Shown: piece by piece, positions 54,435-63,418 of the stretch
Position numbering within the stretch: the stretch's first letter is position 1
Layout: each line of letters begins with the position of its first letter
Assembly (NCBI GenBank): GCA_037045535.1
Contig: JBAOHI010000082.1
Location: 1 to 64,000, forward strand
DNA length: 64,000 nucleotides
Reading direction: 5' to 3'
Source of the DNA: Competibacter_A sp037045535
Lineage (GTDB): Bacteria; Pseudomonadota; Gammaproteobacteria; Competibacterales; Competibacteraceae
Notes under the pieces: model-generated
The model's input: only the letters and a program-made list of their open reading frames with translations
Database searches by the model: none
Told to the model about the DNA's origin: nothing
Translations under genes and position numbers: made by a program

Positions 54435-55226
54435 TCAGTCGTTGCCGATCTCAACGTGACCCGCACCGCGAATTGACACGTCCGGTTTGGTCCGGACCTG
54501 CTTGACCCGGACATTACCGGCTCCAGCTACCTTGATATTGGCTTTATCGACCATGGCGTTCACATTCACGCTACTGGCTCCGGCGGTTACCACAGCTAAA
54601 GAGCCAATTTCACCGTCGTCAATGTTCAATTTGCCCGCGCCGGCCATATCAACCTGTAAATCTCCCACTGCCCGTAGGATATGCGTGGAAGTCGCACCCG
54701 CTAAACGAGCGGAAACATCATGGACTACGCCGGCTTCTATCTTGCCCTTACCCCCGATATCCAACAGTAGATTGCCAGAGATATCGCCGATTTTAGCGTT
54801 TATAATATTTCCCTCTAGCCGAAGATTAATGCCTTTAGGCACGCTCAAACTCACTTCGGCAGGCGGTTGGCCATCATGGCCAGTGTCACCCTCGACACCA
54901 CCTATGGAAATCATGCTGCTGGCGTTTTCACCAACGACGATATTGGTGATATTACCATTCACAATCCTGGAGCTTCTAATGCTATTATTCACTGTTTTGA
55001 TGGACAACATATCACCATTTTGCTGAAAAGATAGGTTGTCACCGGAAGTCATGTTTTCGACTACAATATCGGAACTTTGATGAGTATTGATAATGATCTG
55101 TTTGAATTGGCCCGTGAATATAACTTCCTTGATATTCAAATAGCGATGTTGTTCCGATCCATGGCTATTCATGCCGACAGTCAGACCAATTGCGATAATC
55201 ATGATATTACGCCATGGGAAACACAT
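54435..55226 (-). CDS. Secreted adhesin-head-like (GIN domain) protein
   Basis: A 263-residue exported protein, with a signal peptide at the N-terminus (IMIIAIGLTVGMNSHG). The rest is a repetitive right-handed beta structure of the DUF2807/GIN (putative autotransporter adhesin head) type: FTGQFKQIIINTHQSSDIVV, GISGNLLLDIGGKG-like turns (here GDISGNLLLDIGGKGKIEAG), ADLQVDMAGAGKLNI-like turns, then VKVAGAGNVRVKQVR-like turns and a final SIRGAGHVEIGND. Repeated GAG/GAS turns every ~20 residues fit a beta-helix. ATG 55226 has GAGTGA 8 bases upstream. Probably an envelope or surface protein. Confidence 0.75.
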   Translation of the reverse strand: MCFPWRNIMIIAIGLTVGMNSHGSEQHRYLNIKEVIFTGQFKQIIINTHQSSDIVVENMTSGDNLSFQQNGDMLSIKTVNNSIRSSRIVNGNITNIVVGENASSMISIGGVEGDTGHDGQPPAEVSLSVPKGINLRLEGNIINAKIGDISGNLLLDIGGKGKIEAGVVHDVSARLAGATSTHILRAVGDLQVDMAGAGKLNIDDGEIGSLAVVTAGASSVNVNAMVDKANIKVAGAGNVRVKQVRTKPDVSIRGAGHVEIGND

Positions 55227-55258
55227 TTCAATTCACTCACTTGTCTGAATTTAAGAAG

Positions 55259-55633
55259 TTAATGCGCTCTCGAACGTCCATGAACTTGACATACTGCGGT
55301 TCCAATCGGCATAACCATCAACTGTGATTGATGTCCATCGCTGCTCACGAAACCCAACCACTCCTGTGTCGGCCCGCGAGTCGATTGCATGGACCACTCC
55401 AGATTGGTTTCCGAAATAATTTCTTTTCCTTCTTGCCAACAGTGCACCTGGTAAACGAGCTCGCTACTTCCGCCCATGATGGGAACAGAGGAGGATTTTG
55501 ACGATACTACTGCCCCTTGGCTGGTATTGACTATAGTATTTGCAAGGTATAGTAGTGCCATGATTAGTATTGTGGCCAATGAACCCAACCATCCGAGTCG
55601 GTAGGCAAGCTGTTTCAGGTTATTTGCATACAT
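55259..55633 (-). CDS. Unknown exported or membrane-anchored protein
   Basis: A 124-residue protein with an N-terminal hydrophobic segment (LGWLGSLATILIMALLYLA) and a small polar domain (ELVYQVHCWQEGKEIISETN; LMVMPIGTAVCQVHGRSRA) with two Cys that could form a disulfide. No family is recognised. Its start overlaps the end of the upstream gene by 14 bases, so the two are translated together. In a CsgG-containing locus it could be an accessory or chaperone, but nothing in the sequence shows that. Confidence 0.65.
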   Translation of the reverse strand: MYANNLKQLAYRLGWLGSLATILIMALLYLANTIVNTSQGAVVSSKSSSVPIMGGSSELVYQVHCWQEGKEIISETNLEWSMQSTRGPTQEWLGFVSSDGHQSQLMVMPIGTAVCQVHGRSRAH

Positions 55634-55919
55634 TGATAATGTCGCCCTTAATGACCGTTGTAACGTTTTGTGGCGTTGTTTGCCCCGCTTGGATATTCAC
55701 GGTACCGGCTTTAACCGTACAATCCTTGCCCGTGTTAAGCAGCGCTGGATCAACTAAATCGGCCCCCACACTGCCCTGAGCGGCGATGATTTTATTAATA
55801 GTGGCCGCCGAATCGGGAGGCACATATTTTCTGTTGTTAAGTTGCTGGGCATGAGCAATAATACTATTGAAGGAAAGCAACAATACATATGCTATGCGTC
55901 GTCTATTGAGTTTGCTCAT
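55620..55919 (-). CDS. Small secreted protein, unknown
   Basis: A 99-residue exported protein: signal peptide (IAYVLLLSFNSIIAHA) followed by a ~75-residue domain with the pattern DCTVKAGTVNIQAGQTTPQN, VTTVIKGDIINVCK and two Cys. No family is recognised. ATG 55919 follows GGAG at 9 bases and yields a proper signal peptide; the frame is open further upstream. It overlaps the next gene by 14 bases. It may be a secreted subunit of the locus. Confidence 0.7.
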   Translation of the reverse strand: MSKLNRRRIAYVLLLSFNSIIAHAQQLNNRKYVPPDSAATINKIIAAQGSVGADLVDPALLNTGKDCTVKAGTVNIQAGQTTPQNVTTVIKGDIINVCK

Positions 55920-55980
55920 CGCTCTCTCCAGATATATACAGTGATGTCGAGTGGGTGGTCGTTGAGCCACCCAAAAATAA

Positions 55981-56673
55981 TCATGAGTGACCCACATTAA
56001 CGATGACCACCCTTCTGTTTTCTGGCGCTCTTGGATTAGCCGGATTAGCCGGTTCGGACATTCCTCTACCAACGGCTTGTAACCGACCAGGTTCTACTTG
56101 ATACTGTCTGACCAAGTACCTTGCGACGGATTGAGCGCGATACTTAGAAAGTTTCAGATTGTATTGGGCCGATCCCACAGAATCTGTATGTCCCTCGACC
56201 CGGAATTTGTAATTTGCCAACTTCATGGAATTAAGGGCGGATGCGACTACATCCAACTTGGCTTTCGAGGCTGGGGTCAATTCCGTGGAGTTATAATCGA
56301 ACTGCACTTGCAGGGATATCGCTTTTTGCCGACCTTGTTGTTGCCCGACTTGAGGTAGGTTCTGCGATGGCCTTGGCGAATCATCATCGCGCAGGGTTAT
56401 CCGTCGCGGCTCCCTAGGCATGTCCAGCGATGGGATTTGTGGTCCCGTGTTGCTATGCAATACGATCTTGGCCTTTTCTTGTGTCTGCAGCTCTGTGCGA
56501 CTCTCCATCGCGATATAGCCAGTTTCCACGGAGGAGAAGGGCGTTAACGCTTCAACTAGCTCGCTGTTGGTTGGCATCCGTTCACCAAAGTCAGCCACCT
56601 CATACTCCTGCGAATAACCGATAGAAAGGTATCCCAATAGAGCGATGCCCAAAACACAGTATGACGATTTCAT
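55981..56673 (-). CDS. Exported OmpA-family protein
   Basis: A 230-residue protein with a signal peptide (CVLGIALLGYLSIGYS) and a C-terminal OmpA/MotB peptidoglycan-binding domain (~125-230): LQVQFDYNSTELTPASKAKL, FRVEGHTDSVGSAQYNLKLS and the terminal NRRVVIVNV. The domain grips diaminopimelate-containing peptidoglycan. The middle ~80 residues are low-complexity and Pro/Arg-rich, as a spacer would be. ATG 56673 has GGAG 6 bases upstream; an upstream TTG lacks a site. In a CsgG-like locus it could anchor the complex to the cell wall, by inference. Confidence 0.9.
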   Translation of the reverse strand: MKSSYCVLGIALLGYLSIGYSQEYEVADFGERMPTNSELVEALTPFSSVETGYIAMESRTELQTQEKAKIVLHSNTGPQIPSLDMPREPRRITLRDDDSPRPSQNLPQVGQQQGRQKAISLQVQFDYNSTELTPASKAKLDVVASALNSMKLANYKFRVEGHTDSVGSAQYNLKLSKYRAQSVARYLVRQYQVEPGRLQAVGRGMSEPANPANPRAPENRRVVIVNVGHS

Positions 56674-56745
56674 AAATATCTCCAAGCCACTGATCAGCCG
56701 GGCAATTCAGTAATGAATTACCCAGCCTTGTAGTGGCACTAAGTT

Positions 56746-57060
56746 TTAATCAGAGCCAATCGAACCAATCGACGTTCTGGCAGTGGAGTTATTACCGATC
56801 GCAGCATTGGTATTATTGCCCAGCACCAAGCCTAATGCGGTAGCGTCGCCACCCACATCAGTACCGGCTTTGATGCTGCCGATATCAGTGGTCGCCGTGG
56901 TGTTGTTACCGATCGCGGCATTGGTGTTATTACCCAGCACCAAACCTAGCGCGGTAGCGTCGCCACCCACCTTTACGCCACCCGCACTCTGCGCCATTGC
57001 TAGAGTAGATGAACCCAGAACTACAACCATCGCCACTACGGAACTGATATGTTTGATCAT
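56746..57060 (-). CDS. Secreted Asn/Gly-rich tandem-repeat protein
   Basis: A 104-residue exported protein. Signal peptide (VVAMVVVLGSSTLAMA), then two 38-residue repeats (VGGDATALGLVLGNNTNAAI, GNNTTATTDIGSIKAGTD) that are nearly identical at the DNA level. The composition (Gly, Asn, Thr, Ala, no Cys) and the spacing NTNAAIGNNxTAxTxIGSI recall amyloid-forming subunits such as curlins, but the curlin QxGxxNxA signature is not met exactly. ATG 57060 has GAGGAG 7 bases upstream. It is the first gene of the minus-strand locus that also holds the CsgG-like lipoprotein. Confidence 0.75.
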   Translation of the reverse strand: MIKHISSVVAMVVVLGSSTLAMAQSAGGVKVGGDATALGLVLGNNTNAAIGNNTTATTDIGSIKAGTDVGGDATALGLVLGNNTNAAIGNNSTARTSIGSIGSD

Positions 57061-57999
57061 CACAATTCTCCTCGAACACATTTAAAGGTTAACGATTACA
57101 CATTGGTCGTGCAGGTAAATAAACACTACGGATTAGATATTGGATGCTATTTTCAACCATGTTCCAATCCCTTTGGTCTTTAACAGTTTGTTAAGAACCT
57201 GATTCGATTATCACCAACACGAGTACATGTTAAGCAAATGCAATGCCGACTTTTTTATCTAATTGATTATGCTTATTAAATAAGAAATTTATGGTTAGGG
57301 GCTATCCAACCTATCATGGAAAGGATTTCATTGATTTTCGTTTTCCAAAGCATGTGGTTTATCAATTTCCTATCTCGTGGCCTTCTCAAAGAGATCGAGT
57401 TAACTATTTGTTATATAAAATAAATTATTTGATTCATGTCTATCTTGCTAGTAATTAAACGTATTTGAAAAAGATAAAACGCATAAATCCGAAAGAATAT
57501 GGTTTAGGTTGGACATCAATTCATTTTGGTCCAAGTCAATTTGGTCTTACTGGACTTAATGGTCCAGCTAATGAGGTGCTGAGGGTGTCCTGGTTATTGA
57601 TGCCTAAAAAGAATGCATTTGATTTCTGTAAATCTGATATATGGTAAATTTATGATGCATAAGGTTTCATATAAGATATTATTGGTATGGAGCCATAAGC
57701 TAATGAATATTTTTTGAATACAGTAAAAAGCTCTTTACGATTTAATTCGATTTATAATGTGACAGTAGGTTAATGCCATCTGATTCCCGATAAGAAAAGC
57801 ATGATGGATAGCCAATACGTTATATTCGGTTAGAGATTAAAACTGCCGAACCTGATACCAAGGCGTCTGGGAGAATCGACGATGAGCATATCTTTTGATA
57901 CAGCGGATCGAAGGTACCCGCTGAGGTTGGAAATCTTGGCGGGGGAGTGAGCTCAATACATCAGAAGTGAGCAGGACATCGCGGCTTTGGGCCGGTAGT
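57061..57999. other. AT-rich gene-poor region
   Basis: About 940 bases of unusually AT-rich DNA. It should hold the promoter of the minus-strand locus at its left end. A 60-codon open frame at 57465-57647 has no convincing start or ribosome-binding site. The right end grades into a decayed transposase; I recognise nothing else. Confidence 0.55.
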
Positions 58000-58340
58000 T
58001 GCTGGTGGCCAAGGTCACCGATGTGGTCTGGAACACGGTCCGAACTGGCAGAGCCGCCCGCTAGGTCTGGCTGGCTGAAGCCGAGGGCGCCAAATTTTGG
58101 CTCGTCGGTGTTGACGGCGCTGTAAAACTCAGGGACTAAGAGACGTGTGGGTCGCCTATATCGATGGCCTGATCGGCTTCCCGAGGCCATCCAGGTGGTC
58201 TATCCCCGCACGAAGGCAAACACTTTCAGGTGGTGGTCGAGGTCACCGAGGCCGAGCGCGCGTTGGAGACTCTTGGCCGAACTCCGGTTGCGCTACTGGG
58301 AATATGTGATCGTCGTGTTTGATTATGCCTATCGCAACGT
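58000..58340 (+). mobile_element. Remnant of an IS256-family transposase
   Basis: Pieces of an IS256-type transposase can be read in shifting frames: VTDVV then NWQSRPLG (58011-58075), EGAKFWL (~58080-58110), VAYIDGLIGFP (~58150-58185), EAIQVVYPRTK (~58180-58215) and YWEYVIVVFDYA (~58290-58330). Stops and frameshifts interrupt it and both ends are missing, so it is dead. It abuts the 3' end of tesA. Confidence 0.75.
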
Positions 58341-58961
58341 CGGTTCCAGCACCGCCCACACGTTGTCCAAAATCCGCCCTTGCGCCTCGGCACGCGGGTG
58401 TAAACCGTCGTCCTGGATCAGTGCCGGATCGCCTGCTACTCCATCGAGCAGAAACGGAATCAGCAGAATGTCATAATGCTTCGCCAGTTGGCCGAACGTC
58501 GCCTGAAACTTTTGCGTGTACGCGGGGCCATAATTCGGCGGAATCCGCATCTCCGCTAGCAGCACCCGTGATCCGGCCTGTTGCGCTTGCTCGATCAGCC
58601 GAGACAGGTTAGCGGCCAAGGTCATTATCGGTTGGCCGCGTAGCCCGTCATTGGCGCCCAACTCCAGGATGACGATGGCGGGATGGTCGTGTTCCAGCGC
58701 CGCCGGCAGCCGACTCAGGCCGCCGGCGGTCGTGTCACCGCTGATGCTGGCGTTGATCACCCGATGCGGAAAGCCGCGTTCCGCCAGTCGAAGTTGCAAC
58801 AGGTTGACCCAGCCGCGTTCGACGGGAATGCCATACCCGGCGCTGAGACTGTCGCCCAGTACCAGGATGACCGGCGCTTCGGCGCGGGCCGGTAAACTGA
58901 ACACCGTCGCCAACCATAGTATCAGCGCGGGTAGCCATCTTGAGCGATTCGCTTTCATCAT
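58329..58961 (-). CDS. tesA: Periplasmic GDSL esterase/thioesterase TesA
   Basis: A multifunctional SGNH-hydrolase (acyl-CoA thioesterase I, arylesterase, lysophospholipase) of 210 residues. The signal peptide (LPALILWLATVFSLPARA) is followed by the catalytic blocks: Ser in VLGDSLSAGYG, Gly in SGDTTAGG, Asn in LGANDGLRG and Asp/His in DDGLHPRAEAQ. The start codons ATG 58961 or ATG 58958 both give the signal peptide. It is divergent from ybbA with only 15 bases between the start codons, so each gene's promoter lies inside the other. This tesA/ybbA-ybbP arrangement is conserved in gammaproteobacteria. Confidence 0.95.
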   Translation of the reverse strand: MMKANRSRWLPALILWLATVFSLPARAEAPVILVLGDSLSAGYGIPVERGWVNLLQLRLAERGFPHRVINASISGDTTAGGLSRLPAALEHDHPAIVILELGANDGLRGQPIMTLAANLSRLIEQAQQAGSRVLLAEMRIPPNYGPAYTQKFQATFGQLAKHYDILLIPFLLDGVAGDPALIQDDGLHPRAEAQGRILDNVWAVLEPTLR

Positions 58962-58976
58962 GAGGAGAACTTGACA

Positions 58977-59741
58977 ATGCGGGTGGATCTTGATCGGGAA
59001 GCGGGGAGCGGCATAAGCGTAACTGCCGCGCCGCGATCCGGCAATCGAGTCACCGATTGCATCGTGCAGACCGAGTGCCTGAGCAAGCGGGTCGTTAGCC
59101 CGGAAGGACCGCTGGTCATTCTCGACGACATCAGTTTTGGTATCGCGTGCGGCGAGAGCGTGGCCGTGGTCGGGGCGTCCGGCTCCGGCAAATCCACCTT
59201 GCTTGGCTTGCTGGCGGGGTTGGATACGCCGAGCGACGGCCGGGTCTGGCTGGCCGGGGTCGATCTTAGCGATCTCGACGAGGATGGCCGTGCCTTATTG
59301 CGGGCACAACGGGTCGGGTTCGTGTTTCAGTCTTTCCAACTGTTGGCGGGCTTGACCGCTCTGGAAAACGTCATGCTGCCGCTGGAGTTGGCCGGCCAGC
59401 TGGACGCCCGCCGGCAAGCGCTGGAATTGTTGGAGCGGGTAGGTCTCAAAGCCCGCGCCCGACACTATCCGGCACAACTGTCCGGTGGCGAGCAACAGCG
59501 GGTGGCGATCGCCCGTGCCTTCGCCGGCAATCCTACCGTACTGTTCGCTGACGAGCCGACCGGCAACCTCGACCAAAAAACCGGTCATCGCATCGTCGAA
59601 CTACTGTTCGCCCTCAATCGCGAACAAGGCACCACCTTGGTTTTGGTGACCCATGATCCGGAATTGGCGGCGTACTGCGACCGGATCCTGGAGCTGGACG
59701 ACGGCCGGTTACGAGGCGAAAGGCGCAATGCGAAAGATTGA
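58977..59741 (+). CDS. ybbA: ABC transporter ATP-binding protein YbbA
   Basis: The ATPase of an FtsX-type ABC system thought to act on envelope lipids or lipoproteins. 254 residues: Walker A GASGSGKSTLLGLLAG, signature LSGGEQQRVAIARAFA, Walker B VLFADEPTGNLD and switch His in LVTHDPELAA. The first ~30 residues (VDLDREAGSGISVTAAPRSG) are not typical of the family, and an internal GTG at 59061 would give a shorter, more standard start, but ATG 58977 has GAGGAG 9 bases upstream. The last 14 bases overlap ybbP. Confidence 0.95.
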   Translation: MRVDLDREAGSGISVTAAPRSGNRVTDCIVQTECLSKRVVSPEGPLVILDDISFGIACGESVAVVGASGSGKSTLLGLLAGLDTPSDGRVWLAGVDLSDLDEDGRALLRAQRVGFVFQSFQLLAGLTALENVMLPLELAGQLDARRQALELLERVGLKARARHYPAQLSGGEQQRVAIARAFAGNPTVLFADEPTGNLDQKTGHRIVELLFALNREQGTTLVLVTHDPELAAYCDRILELDDGRLRGERRNAKD

Positions 59742-62292
59742 TCCCAGCCTGCCGGGCGAAGGTTTGCCGGCTTCGATGAGGGGCGCCATTAACGAATGGC
59801 TTATCTTGAGTCGGATGGCCCTGCGCGCGTTGCGGCGGGACTGGCAATCCGGCGAGTTACGCGTGCTAGCGGTCGCGCTGTTGATCGCCGTCGCCAGCGT
59901 CGCCGCCGTTGGTTTTTTCACCGATCGCATCCAGCAGACGATGGAGCGCAAGGCCAGTGAGCTACTGGGCGCCGATCTGGTGGTGACCGCGCCGAACCCG
60001 ATCCAACCGCTCTTGGCCGAGGAAGGGCAACGTCGGCATTTGGCGACGGCAGAGATCCTGAATTTCCGTAGCGTGGTCGTTGCAGGGGATGCGATGCAGT
60101 TAGCCGAAGTGAAAGCGGTTGGCATGGGTTATCCGCTGCGCGGCGTTCTGCAAATCAGCGACCAGCCGTTTTCGGCACCCCGAACGACCACGGCCATTCC
60201 AAATCCCGGTCAAGTCTGGTTGGATGAGCGATTGCTGCAAGCGCTCGGGCTGCGAGTCGGCGATTCGGTGGATCTCGGCTCCCGACGTTTCCGTATCGAA
60301 CAGGTGTTGGCCTACGAGCCGGATCGCGCGGGCGATCTGTTCAGCCTTGCCCCGCGCCTGTTACTGAATCTGGCCGACATTCCTTCGACCGGACTGATAC
60401 AGCCTGGCAGCCGAGTCGAATATCGTTTACTGCTAGCCGGTGAGCCGGCGGCGCTGGAGGGATTCAAAGCCTGGGCGAAACCGATCCTGAAAACCGGCGA
60501 AAAGTTACAAGGCGTGCGTGATGCCCGCGCCGAACTGCAGCTCACGTTGGAGCGGGCGGATCGGTTCCTGGCCCTGGCCGCGCTGGTCAGCGTGATTCTG
60601 GCCGGGGTCGGGGTAGCCATTGCCGCCCGCCGCTTTGCCGCCCGCCACTGGGACAGTGTTGCCATCATGCGCTGTATTGGCGCCACCCAGGCACGGGTGA
60701 CTCGGCTGTTCGTGCTGGAGTTGTTACTGCTGGCGATTCTGGCGGGCGTGGCGGGCCTCGTGGTTGGTTATCTCGCCCAGTATGGCTTGAGCGGCACGCT
60801 CGGCCAACTGGTCAGCCATACCGAGTTGCCGCCGCCGTCAGGGTGGCCGATGGGGCCGGCCTTGATAACCGGTTTTGTGACCTTGCTCGGCTTTGGGTTG
60901 CCGCCGTTGCTACGGCTGCGGGAGGTATCGCCGCTGCGAGTACTGCGGCGTGAGCTGGGTCCGGTCGACCCACGCCTGCTAGCCCTGTACGGTCCGGCCG
61001 TACTGGCGACCGCCGCCTTACTGGTTTGGCAGGCCGGCGAATGGCGGCTGGCGCTGTACGTCTGCGCCGGGGTGGCAGGAACGGTCATCGTGCTGGCGCT
61101 GGCAGCCTGGGGGCTGGTGAAGGCATTGAATTTGTTACGTGGTCGGGTCGGCGTGGCGTGGCGGTTTGGGTTGGCCAACATCGCCCGGCGCGGTCCTGGC
61201 AGCGCGGCGCAAGTGGTGGCGCTGGGTTTGGGGTTGATGGCGCTGCTGATGTTGACTCTGGTCCGCACCGATCTGCTGACCAGTTGGCGGGCCAACCTAC
61301 CGGCAGATGCGCCCAACCATTTTCTGATCAATATCCAGCCCGGCGAGGTAGCAGGCGTCCGGGAATTTCTGCACAAGCACGGCTTGAACAGCGTCGATCT
61401 GTTCCCGATGGTACGCGGACGGTTGATGGCCATTAACGGCCGGCCGGTGGGACCGGACGATTACGACAATCCACGGGCTAAACGACTGGTGGATCGGGAA
61501 TTCAATCTGTCCTGGACCGACCGCTTGCAGGAAGACAACCGCCTCGTCGCCGGTCACTGGTGGAACGTCGGAGAGCGCGGCCGAGCCGTCGCCTCGGTCG
61601 AACAGGGCTTGGCCAAGGATTTGGGTATCGCGTTGAATGACACGCTGCGTTTCCAGGCGGCCGGGCAGTTGTTGGAGGCTCAGGTTGTCAGCTTGCGCAG
61701 CGTCGAATGGGATTCGTTCCGGGTAAATTTCTTCGTAGTGTTTCCATCCGGCGTGTTGGACGACTATCCGGCGACCTGGATCACCAGCTTCCGGCTACCG
61801 ACCGCGCAAAAGCCGCTGCTGGCGGAATTAGTGCGGCATTACCCGTCAGTGACGGTGCTGGATGTGGAGGCATTGATGGGAAAGGTGCGCGAGATCATGG
61901 ATCGAGTGATCGCTGCCGTCGAATATGTGTTCCTGTTTACCCTGTTGGCGGGATGGGTGGTGCTGCACGCCGCGATTCAGGCGACATTGGATGAGCGCCG
62001 GTTCGAAAGCGCCGTGCTGCGAACGTTGGGAGCGCGGCGGAGCGTGGTGCGGGAAAGCCTGCTGGCCGAGTTCGCGACCTTGGGCCTGCTGGCCGGCGTG
62101 CTGGCGGCCGCTGCCGCGACCGTGCTGGGTTTCATCCTCGCCCATCAAGTATTCGAATTTCCTTATCGCTGGAATCCTTGGATCTTGCCACTGGGTGGCG
62201 GGGTAGGGATGTTGGGCGTCGGCCTGGCCGGCTGGCTTGGTGCCCGGTCGGCACTGACGCAACCGCCTTGGCGCGGTTTGCGGGAATCGTAA
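59728..62292 (+). CDS. ybbP: ABC transporter permease YbbP (FtsX-like)
   Basis: The 854-residue membrane partner of YbbA. An N-terminal membrane segment (LRVLAVALLIAVASVAAVGF) is followed by a periplasmic MacB-like domain (~60-270) and then two FtsX-type permease units (~290-420 and 740-850), with additional membrane segments between (~430-510). The length matches YbbP-type proteins. ATG 59728 overlaps the ybbA stop by 14 bases and has GAGG 11 bases upstream. Its precise substrate is not established in the family. Confidence 0.93.
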   Translation: MRKIDPSLPGEGLPASMRGAINEWLILSRMALRALRRDWQSGELRVLAVALLIAVASVAAVGFFTDRIQQTMERKASELLGADLVVTAPNPIQPLLAEEGQRRHLATAEILNFRSVVVAGDAMQLAEVKAVGMGYPLRGVLQISDQPFSAPRTTTAIPNPGQVWLDERLLQALGLRVGDSVDLGSRRFRIEQVLAYEPDRAGDLFSLAPRLLLNLADIPSTGLIQPGSRVEYRLLLAGEPAALEGFKAWAKPILKTGEKLQGVRDARAELQLTLERADRFLALAALVSVILAGVGVAIAARRFAARHWDSVAIMRCIGATQARVTRLFVLELLLLAILAGVAGLVVGYLAQYGLSGTLGQLVSHTELPPPSGWPMGPALITGFVTLLGFGLPPLLRLREVSPLRVLRRELGPVDPRLLALYGPAVLATAALLVWQAGEWRLALYVCAGVAGTVIVLALAAWGLVKALNLLRGRVGVAWRFGLANIARRGPGSAAQVVALGLGLMALLMLTLVRTDLLTSWRANLPADAPNHFLINIQPGEVAGVREFLHKHGLNSVDLFPMVRGRLMAINGRPVGPDDYDNPRAKRLVDREFNLSWTDRLQEDNRLVAGHWWNVGERGRAVASVEQGLAKDLGIALNDTLRFQAAGQLLEAQVVSLRSVEWDSFRVNFFVVFPSGVLDDYPATWITSFRLPTAQKPLLAELVRHYPSVTVLDVEALMGKVREIMDRVIAAVEYVFLFTLLAGWVVLHAAIQATLDERRFESAVLRTLGARRSVVRESLLAEFATLGLLAGVLAAAAATVLGFILAHQVFEFPYRWNPWILPLGGGVGMLGVGLAGWLGARSALTQPPWRGLRES

Positions 62293-62387
62293 AAGGCATT
62301 GCGAATTCCTGGTCTTGGGCGCGCGGCTCGTCTACTTTTACGGTACACATCAATGCGTACGATGTTTTGAGTGGGGAGATGGCTGAG

Positions 62388-62861
62388 ATGGGTGTGTATG
62401 ATCGCTATAACCAGTTGAATGAAAGCGAGAAGGATTTTGTGTTCTGGCATCCGCTTGCGGCTATAACGTTCAATTCGAACGCTAGCAAGGCGTTGGAGGA
62501 AGCACAAAAACGGTTTAGTCGTTCGAGCCTGCATAACGGCTCTGGTGATGCTTTTCGGCATTGCTTCTGGTCGGCGATGAATGCCCGCGACGAGGGAAAA
62601 ACGCTTGCCAAGCAATTCGGTGACGCTCACGAAGATTGGAAGGGAAATCCGGAAAATGAAAAGAGCATGGATCTCCATAATAACGGCGTTGGCTATGGCA
62701 TTGGCTCAACCTATATCGGCGCCAGCGATCGGCAACTTGCGGTGTTGTGTGTCGAGGCTTGGGCAGGCAAGAAGCTGGTTCAGATCGATCCGCAGAGTTC
62801 CTCGGATCTGGTTTACAGCAACAGTTACGAAACGGCCGCTTATGGGTCTTATGGGTCTTGA
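62388..62861 (+). CDS. DUF6973-type protein
   Basis: A 157-residue protein with a DUF6973-like core: FWHPLAAITFNSNASKALEE, then HNGSGDAFRHCFWSAMNARD, AKQFGDAHEDWKG and EKSMDLHNNGVGYGIG. Conserved His, Asp and Glu residues (NGxxDAxRH, HE, MDLHNN) look like a metal site or hydrolase site; the activity is not established. No signal peptide is seen from this start. ATG 62388 has GGGGAG 9 bases upstream; ATG 62379 and TTG 62367 are in frame alternatives. It follows ybbP by 95 bases, and the next gene begins 17 bases after it, so the two are likely a pair. Confidence 0.72.
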   Translation: MGVYDRYNQLNESEKDFVFWHPLAAITFNSNASKALEEAQKRFSRSSLHNGSGDAFRHCFWSAMNARDEGKTLAKQFGDAHEDWKGNPENEKSMDLHNNGVGYGIGSTYIGASDRQLAVLCVEAWAGKKLVQIDPQSSSDLVYSNSYETAAYGSYGS

Positions 62862-62878
62862 GCTTGGATATCGCTAAA

Positions 62879-63343
62879 GTGAAAAACAAATTTTTCAGCG
62901 CTATATGGGCGCTGTGTTGCTCGGTCGTTCTGCCGTGCGGTCATTCTTCTGGAGTTGGCGATCCGCTGATTGAGCAACTGACCGGCGAGGTTGTTCGAGC
63001 CTCGGCCGGGAACGAGCCCATTCGAATGGCGGCAGTGACCGACTTCAAATGGGATCAGCTTTTCCTATTCGCCCCGTACACACCGACCGAGCATATTGTG
63101 ACGGTGACCGGGCTGAATTCGGCGGCCGAGGTCGAAAGCTCCGGAATCGAGGGACGCGACGATATCACCCTGCTGGTTTTTCTGGCCAATGGCAAGCTGC
63201 AAAAATGGGTGCCTTTCCCACGGGGCAAGGTCGATTTTGCAGGGTTGGCCGAGGAGGGCCCCCTAACGCCGGAACAAGCCGTATTCACGAGACAGAATAT
63301 CGATATGGATGCGGTGCCTCGGCTCAGCTTGCTCCGGCCATGA
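62879..63343 (+). CDS. Small secreted protein paired with the DUF6973 gene, unknown
   Basis: A 154-residue predicted exported protein, starting at GTG 62879: MKNKFFSAIWALCCSVVLPC is a signal peptide with a possible lipid-anchor Cys (LPCGHSS). The mature part (FKWDQLFLFAPYTPTEHIVT, DDITLLVFLANGKLQKWVPF) is a small beta-rich domain with no recognised family. No ATG start is available; the ribosome-binding site is weak (GGATATC). It is the second gene of a close pair and may be a partner or inhibitor of the DUF6973 protein. Confidence 0.65.
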   Translation: MKNKFFSAIWALCCSVVLPCGHSSGVGDPLIEQLTGEVVRASAGNEPIRMAAVTDFKWDQLFLFAPYTPTEHIVTVTGLNSAAEVESSGIEGRDDITLLVFLANGKLQKWVPFPRGKVDFAGLAEEGPLTPEQAVFTRQNIDMDAVPRLSLLRP

Positions 63344-63418
63344 CACGTTTCGGCAAACAGGCAGTTCGGAATCGTTGCTCATCTCATGTCTTGCCATCAC
63401 AGCAACCCCTTGGTAGCG

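Noticed and set aside
57465..57647. 60-codon frame in the AT-rich gap
   Set aside because: Non-ATG start without a ribosome-binding site and no recognisable features.
57837..58190. 117-codon minus-strand frame
   Set aside because: Lies opposite the IS256-family transposase remnant, which explains the sequence better.
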